DNA of 16,019 bases from an uncultured Flavobacteriales bacterium (GTDB lineage Bacteria > Bacteroidota > Bacteroidia > CAIKAF01). A model generated the notes under the pieces. That model searched no databases. It was not told where the DNA came from and was given only the letters and a program-made list of their open reading frames with translations. Position numbers and translations under genes: made by a program. Below, piece after piece: positions 13,521-16,019 of the stretch. Where the stretch lies: contig CALEWF010000136.1 in the NCBI GenBank assembly GCA_937925455.1, positions 1 to 16,019 on the forward strand, given 5' to 3'. Position 1 is the first letter of the stretch. Every line of letters begins with the position of its first letter.

Positions 13521-14687
13521 TTAATCTTCGTAAACAAATTCACCCAATTCAGATTGAATGGTTAATTTATTTTTTTCAGATGCTTCGCAACGGCCAATCA
13601 CCCGGGCTTCAATTCCAAATGATTCGGCCAGTTGTATCATGGCAGAAGCAGCATCGGGAGTGGTATAAACTTCAAGCCGATGGCCCATATTAAATACTTT
13701 GTATAATTCACGGGGATTGGTACCGGCTTGTTTCATAATGGTTTTGAATAGTGGCGGAATGGGAAATAAATTATCTTTTATTACATGTAAGTTTTTCACA
13801 AACTTCATGACTTTGGTTTGTGCTCCACCGGTACAATGGATAATCCCGTGAATATTGATACGTTTTTTTTGCAAAAGCTGATGAATAAGCGGCAAATAGG
13901 TCCGGGTGGGCGAAAGTAGCAATTTGCCATAAGTAATTCCGGTTTCCGGTTCGATATCGGTGAGTTTTAAATTTCCGGCATACACCAGCGATTCATCCAT
14001 TTCTGAGTCAAAGCTTTCCGGATATTTAGTGTAATATTCGTGCGAAAACACATCGTGGCGGGCAGAGGTGAGTCCGTTACTTCCCATGCCACCATTGTAT
14101 TCATCTTCATACACAGCTTGCCCGTAAGAAGCAAATCCTACAATCACATCACCCGGCTGTATTTGAATATCTATTACTTCACTGCGTGGAATGCGGGCAA
14201 ATGCAGTAAAACCCACATCCAAGGTACGTACAATATCTCCTACATCTGCCGTTTCTCCTCCGGCTAATGTAAGTGTGATTCCCAGCGATTCCATTTGTTG
14301 TATAAACTGCATTGTTCCCTCAATTAACTGCGCTAATACTTGGCCAGGTATTTTGTTTTTATTTCTACCAATGGTACATGAAAGAATGATATGATTGGTA
14401 ATGCCGGCACATGCCATATCATCCAGATTCATTACAATGGAATCCTGAATTATTCCTTTCCAAACGCTGTTATCACCCGTTTCACGCCAATAAATATATG
14501 CCAGAGAGGTTTTGGTACCGGCGGTATCTGCATGCATTACATTGCAATAATCTGGGTCATTAGCTACTATATCCGGCAATATTTTGCAAAACGCATTCGG
14601 GAAAAGTCCTTTGTCCAGATTCTTTATGGCCTGATGTACTTCTGATTTATCGGCCGATACTCCTCTTTTCTCGTACTTTGTATCCAT
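13521..14687 (-). CDS. purM: phosphoribosylformylglycinamidine cyclo-ligase (AIR synthase)
   Basis: 388 residues, the longer Bacteroidota form of PurM. It closes the imidazole ring of FGAM to AIR with ATP in de novo purine synthesis; cytoplasmic dimer. Visible: KYEKRGVSADKSEVHQAIKN (4-23), HADTAGTKTSLAY (52-64), LAGGETADVGDIVRT (141-155, ATP site), GQAVYEDEYNGGMGSNGLTS (189-208), HCTGGAQTKVMKF (284-296) and YKVFNMGHRLEV (329-340). It matches my memory of Bacteroides PurM along its length. It heads purM-prfA-pyrF, linking purine and pyrimidine synthesis with translation termination. Its start codon lies only 14 bp past the T-run of the upstream gene's terminator, leaving little room for a separate promoter. 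Confidence 0.93.
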   Translation of the reverse strand: MDTKYEKRGVSADKSEVHQAIKNLDKGLFPNAFCKILPDIVANDPDYCNVMHADTAGTKTSLAYIYWRETGDNSVWKGIIQDSIVMNLDDMACAGITNHIILSCTIGRNKNKIPGQVLAQLIEGTMQFIQQMESLGITLTLAGGETADVGDIVRTLDVGFTAFARIPRSEVIDIQIQPGDVIVGFASYGQAVYEDEYNGGMGSNGLTSARHDVFSHEYYTKYPESFDSEMDESLVYAGNLKLTDIEPETGITYGKLLLSPTRTYLPLIHQLLQKKRINIHGIIHCTGGAQTKVMKFVKNLHVIKDNLFPIPPLFKTIMKQAGTNPRELYKVFNMGHRLEVYTTPDAASAMIQLAESFGIEARVIGRCEASEKNKLTIQSELGEFVYED

Positions 14688-14701
14688 GATTTAAATGGTA
14701 T

Positions 14702-14735
14702 AAAAAAAGAGCATCCTGCATACAGGATGCTCTTT
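14702..14735 (-). terminator. strong intrinsic terminator after the OmpA-family gene
   Basis: A perfect 13-bp inverted repeat (AAAGAGCATCCTG / CAGGATGCTCTTT, arms 14706-14718 and 14723-14735) closes a 4-nt loop. On the minus strand it is followed by an unbroken run of T. It ends transcription of the OmpA-family gene, or acts as a partial read-through point into purM. Confidence 0.92.
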
Positions 14736-14752
14736 AATCATTTATATTAAAG

Positions 14753-16019
14753 CTATTCTCCGTCTTCTTTTTCGTCTTTCTTCACGGGTGGTTTATAATC
14801 GTCGCTAATTTTCTTCACCGTTACACGACGGTTCAAGCGATGTGCATCTTCAAATTTCTTTTCACCATTTTCTTCTTTCTTCAGATTATTGATGTATTCT
14901 TCAGTAAGTACTGTTCCTTTGGGAAAAACGTATCCGGATTCAGCTCCTTTCATATCACGCTGCAAGGTACGAGGTTGTGATTCGCCATAACCTTTAGCTA
15001 CCAAACGTTTTTGATCTATGCCATTATCTACCAGATATTTTACAACGGCATTAGCGCGGCGTTGAGCTAAATCCTCGTTGTATTTGTCATTACCACGAGC
15101 ATCGGTATGAGCTCCTAACTCAGCTACCATAGTGGGGTTATCTTTTAATATTACAATAATTTTATTTAAAGTATCATTGTATTCGGGGAACCATTCGGCC
15201 TTATCGAATACGAATTGAATTTCAAATTCCAAATCTACTTTTTGAGTTTTTAAATAAAAGTCGGCTACAATAGTGGTGTCTTTACATGTTTTGAGCGGAT
15301 CTAACCCCATGGTAGAAGCCCTGTTAACGTCGTTATAATAGTCTTTTTTGCTGGCTGTCATATCATAGGCAGCACCAAAAGGAATTTCTTTTTTATAGTA
15401 ACCGGTAGCATCCGTCTTGGTTTCAAACTTGTTACCTTGTGAATCTTCAAACGTTACCGTAGCATCAGGAATTACAGCTTTGGTATCTTTATCACGCACC
15501 GTACCACTTAAAGTAATAATTGCTTTAGGAATGGTAAAAGAATAAATATCATCAAATCCTTTACCTCCTTTGCGGTTAGAAGTTAAGAACCCGGCTTCTT
15601 TTCCGGCTTCGAAAACTATTCCAAAATCATCTCCTTCCGAATTGATGGGATACATCATGTTTTCGGGTTTATCCCATTGTAATTCTCCTTTTTTATCGCA
15701 CTTGTAAATATCCAAACCGCCCATACCAGAAGGACGATTGGAAGAGAAATACAATTTACCGTCTTCTTTTACAAACGGATATACTTCTTCAAAAAATGAA
15801 TTAATATCAGGACCTAAATTTTTAGGATTTACAAAGGTTTTTTCTTTTTTACTATACTCAGCTATCCACAAATCCATACCTCCTTGTCCGCCCGGCATGT
15901 TGGATGAAAAAATCATATACTTTCCATCGGGTGTAAGTGCTGGATGTCCGGTAGTAAATGAATCAGGGGCAAGTTCTAATTTCACGGGTTCATTCCATTT
16001 ATCTGGTCCCTGGCGGCGT
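14753..16019 (-). CDS. PD40/regulatory-domain/OmpA family outer-membrane protein, PorE-like (5' end outside window)
   Basis: 421 residues visible; the frame is open to the right edge (RRQGPDKWNEPVKLEL ...), so the GTG at 15985 is not the true start. Counting from the edge: PD40/WD40-like beta-propeller repeats (about 1-50, 75-106, 130-161; HPALTPDGKYMIFSSN and EVYPFVKEDGKLYFSSN), a carboxypeptidase-regulatory-like beta domain (about 168-235; SGTVRDKDTKAVIPDATVTF ... TDATGYYKKEIP), and a C-terminal OmpA domain (about 260-405). In the latter GAHTDARG...NEDLAQRRA carries the peptidoglycan-binding pair D306/R321, followed by KGYGESQPR. There is a short acidic/Lys tail. The domain order matches PorE, the T9SS-associated lipoprotein, whose N-terminal TPR part would lie outside. 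It anchors to peptidoglycan; a T9SS role is inferred from architecture and from the T9SS client at 7416. Confidence 0.9.
   Translation of the reverse strand, partial: RRQGPDKWNEPVKLELAPDSFTTGHPALTPDGKYMIFSSNMPGGQGGMDLWIAEYSKKEKTFVNPKNLGPDINSFFEEVYPFVKEDGKLYFSSNRPSGMGGLDIYKCDKKGELQWDKPENMMYPINSEGDDFGIVFEAGKEAGFLTSNRKGGKGFDDIYSFTIPKAIITLSGTVRDKDTKAVIPDATVTFEDSQGNKFETKTDATGYYKKEIPFGAAYDMTASKKDYYNDVNRASTMGLDPLKTCKDTTIVADFYLKTQKVDLEFEIQFVFDKAEWFPEYNDTLNKIIVILKDNPTMVAELGAHTDARGNDKYNEDLAQRRANAVVKYLVDNGIDQKRLVAKGYGESQPRTLQRDMKGAESGYVFPKGTVLTEEYINNLKKEENGEKKFEDAHRLNRRVTVKKISDDYKPPVKKDEKEDGE

Noticed and set aside
15983..15985. GTG as the start of the OmpA-family protein
   Set aside because: The frame and the PD40-like sequence continue without interruption to the window edge, so the gene is truncated by the window.

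Overview
The window looks like a core chromosomal segment of a low-GC member of the Bacteroidota, probably a Chitinophagales/Sphingobacteriales-type or uncultured relative; I cannot name genus or species. The reasons are a subtilase ending in a type IX secretion (T9SS) C-terminal sorting domain, an outer-membrane PD40/regulatory-domain/OmpA protein of the PorE architecture, a DUF6702 - HupE/UreJ - M1 peptidase cluster, the long (about 390 residue) Bacteroidota form of PurM next to prfA and pyrF, and promoter candidates of the TAnnTTTG (-7) type.

Layout, left to right. 1-421: gene-free, with copy 1 of a GC-rich 147-bp structured repeat and a hairpin terminator. 422-754 (-): phasin-family coiled-coil protein. 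755-1041: a crowded divergent control region with a four-half-site dyad, three further short palindromes and a 5'-UTR hairpin. 1042-1449 (+): XRE/HigA-like HTH regulator without a visible toxin partner. 1518-2036 (-): DUF6702 secreted protein, divergent by only 21 bp from HupE/UreJ (2058-2648, +), which is followed 3 bp later by a large M1 metallopeptidase (2652-5000, +). 5001-5635: gene-free convergent spacer with repeats. 5636-7372 (-): trmD behind a secreted protein of unknown function. 7416-10689 (+): T9SS-exported subtilase plus a small two-helix membrane protein. 10690-11615: gene-free convergent spacer with repeats. 11616-14687 (-): purM-prfA-pyrF operon (purine synthesis, translation termination, pyrimidine synthesis). 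14753 to the right edge (-): OmpA-family protein, 5' end outside the window, ending in a strong terminator that sits just in front of purM.

The genes are mostly housekeeping or envelope functions. The most unusual material is non-coding. A 147-bp element occurs three times (one inverted), always in gene-free DNA next to gene 3' ends. Copies 1 and 3 differ by six substitutions. Copy 2 has a largely rewritten long stem in which six base pairs have changed on both sides at once and stay paired, with no length change. That is covariation visible inside a single window, and points to a structured RNA or a hairpin-dependent repeat. It travels with a second family (CCACAAAG/CACAGAG-rich, about 170-200 bp), a short CCCAAATT...TTAGAAATTTTC unit present at least five times, and a tandem array of exactly 16-bp period. 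The second point of interest is the symmetric operator-like array upstream of the HTH gene.
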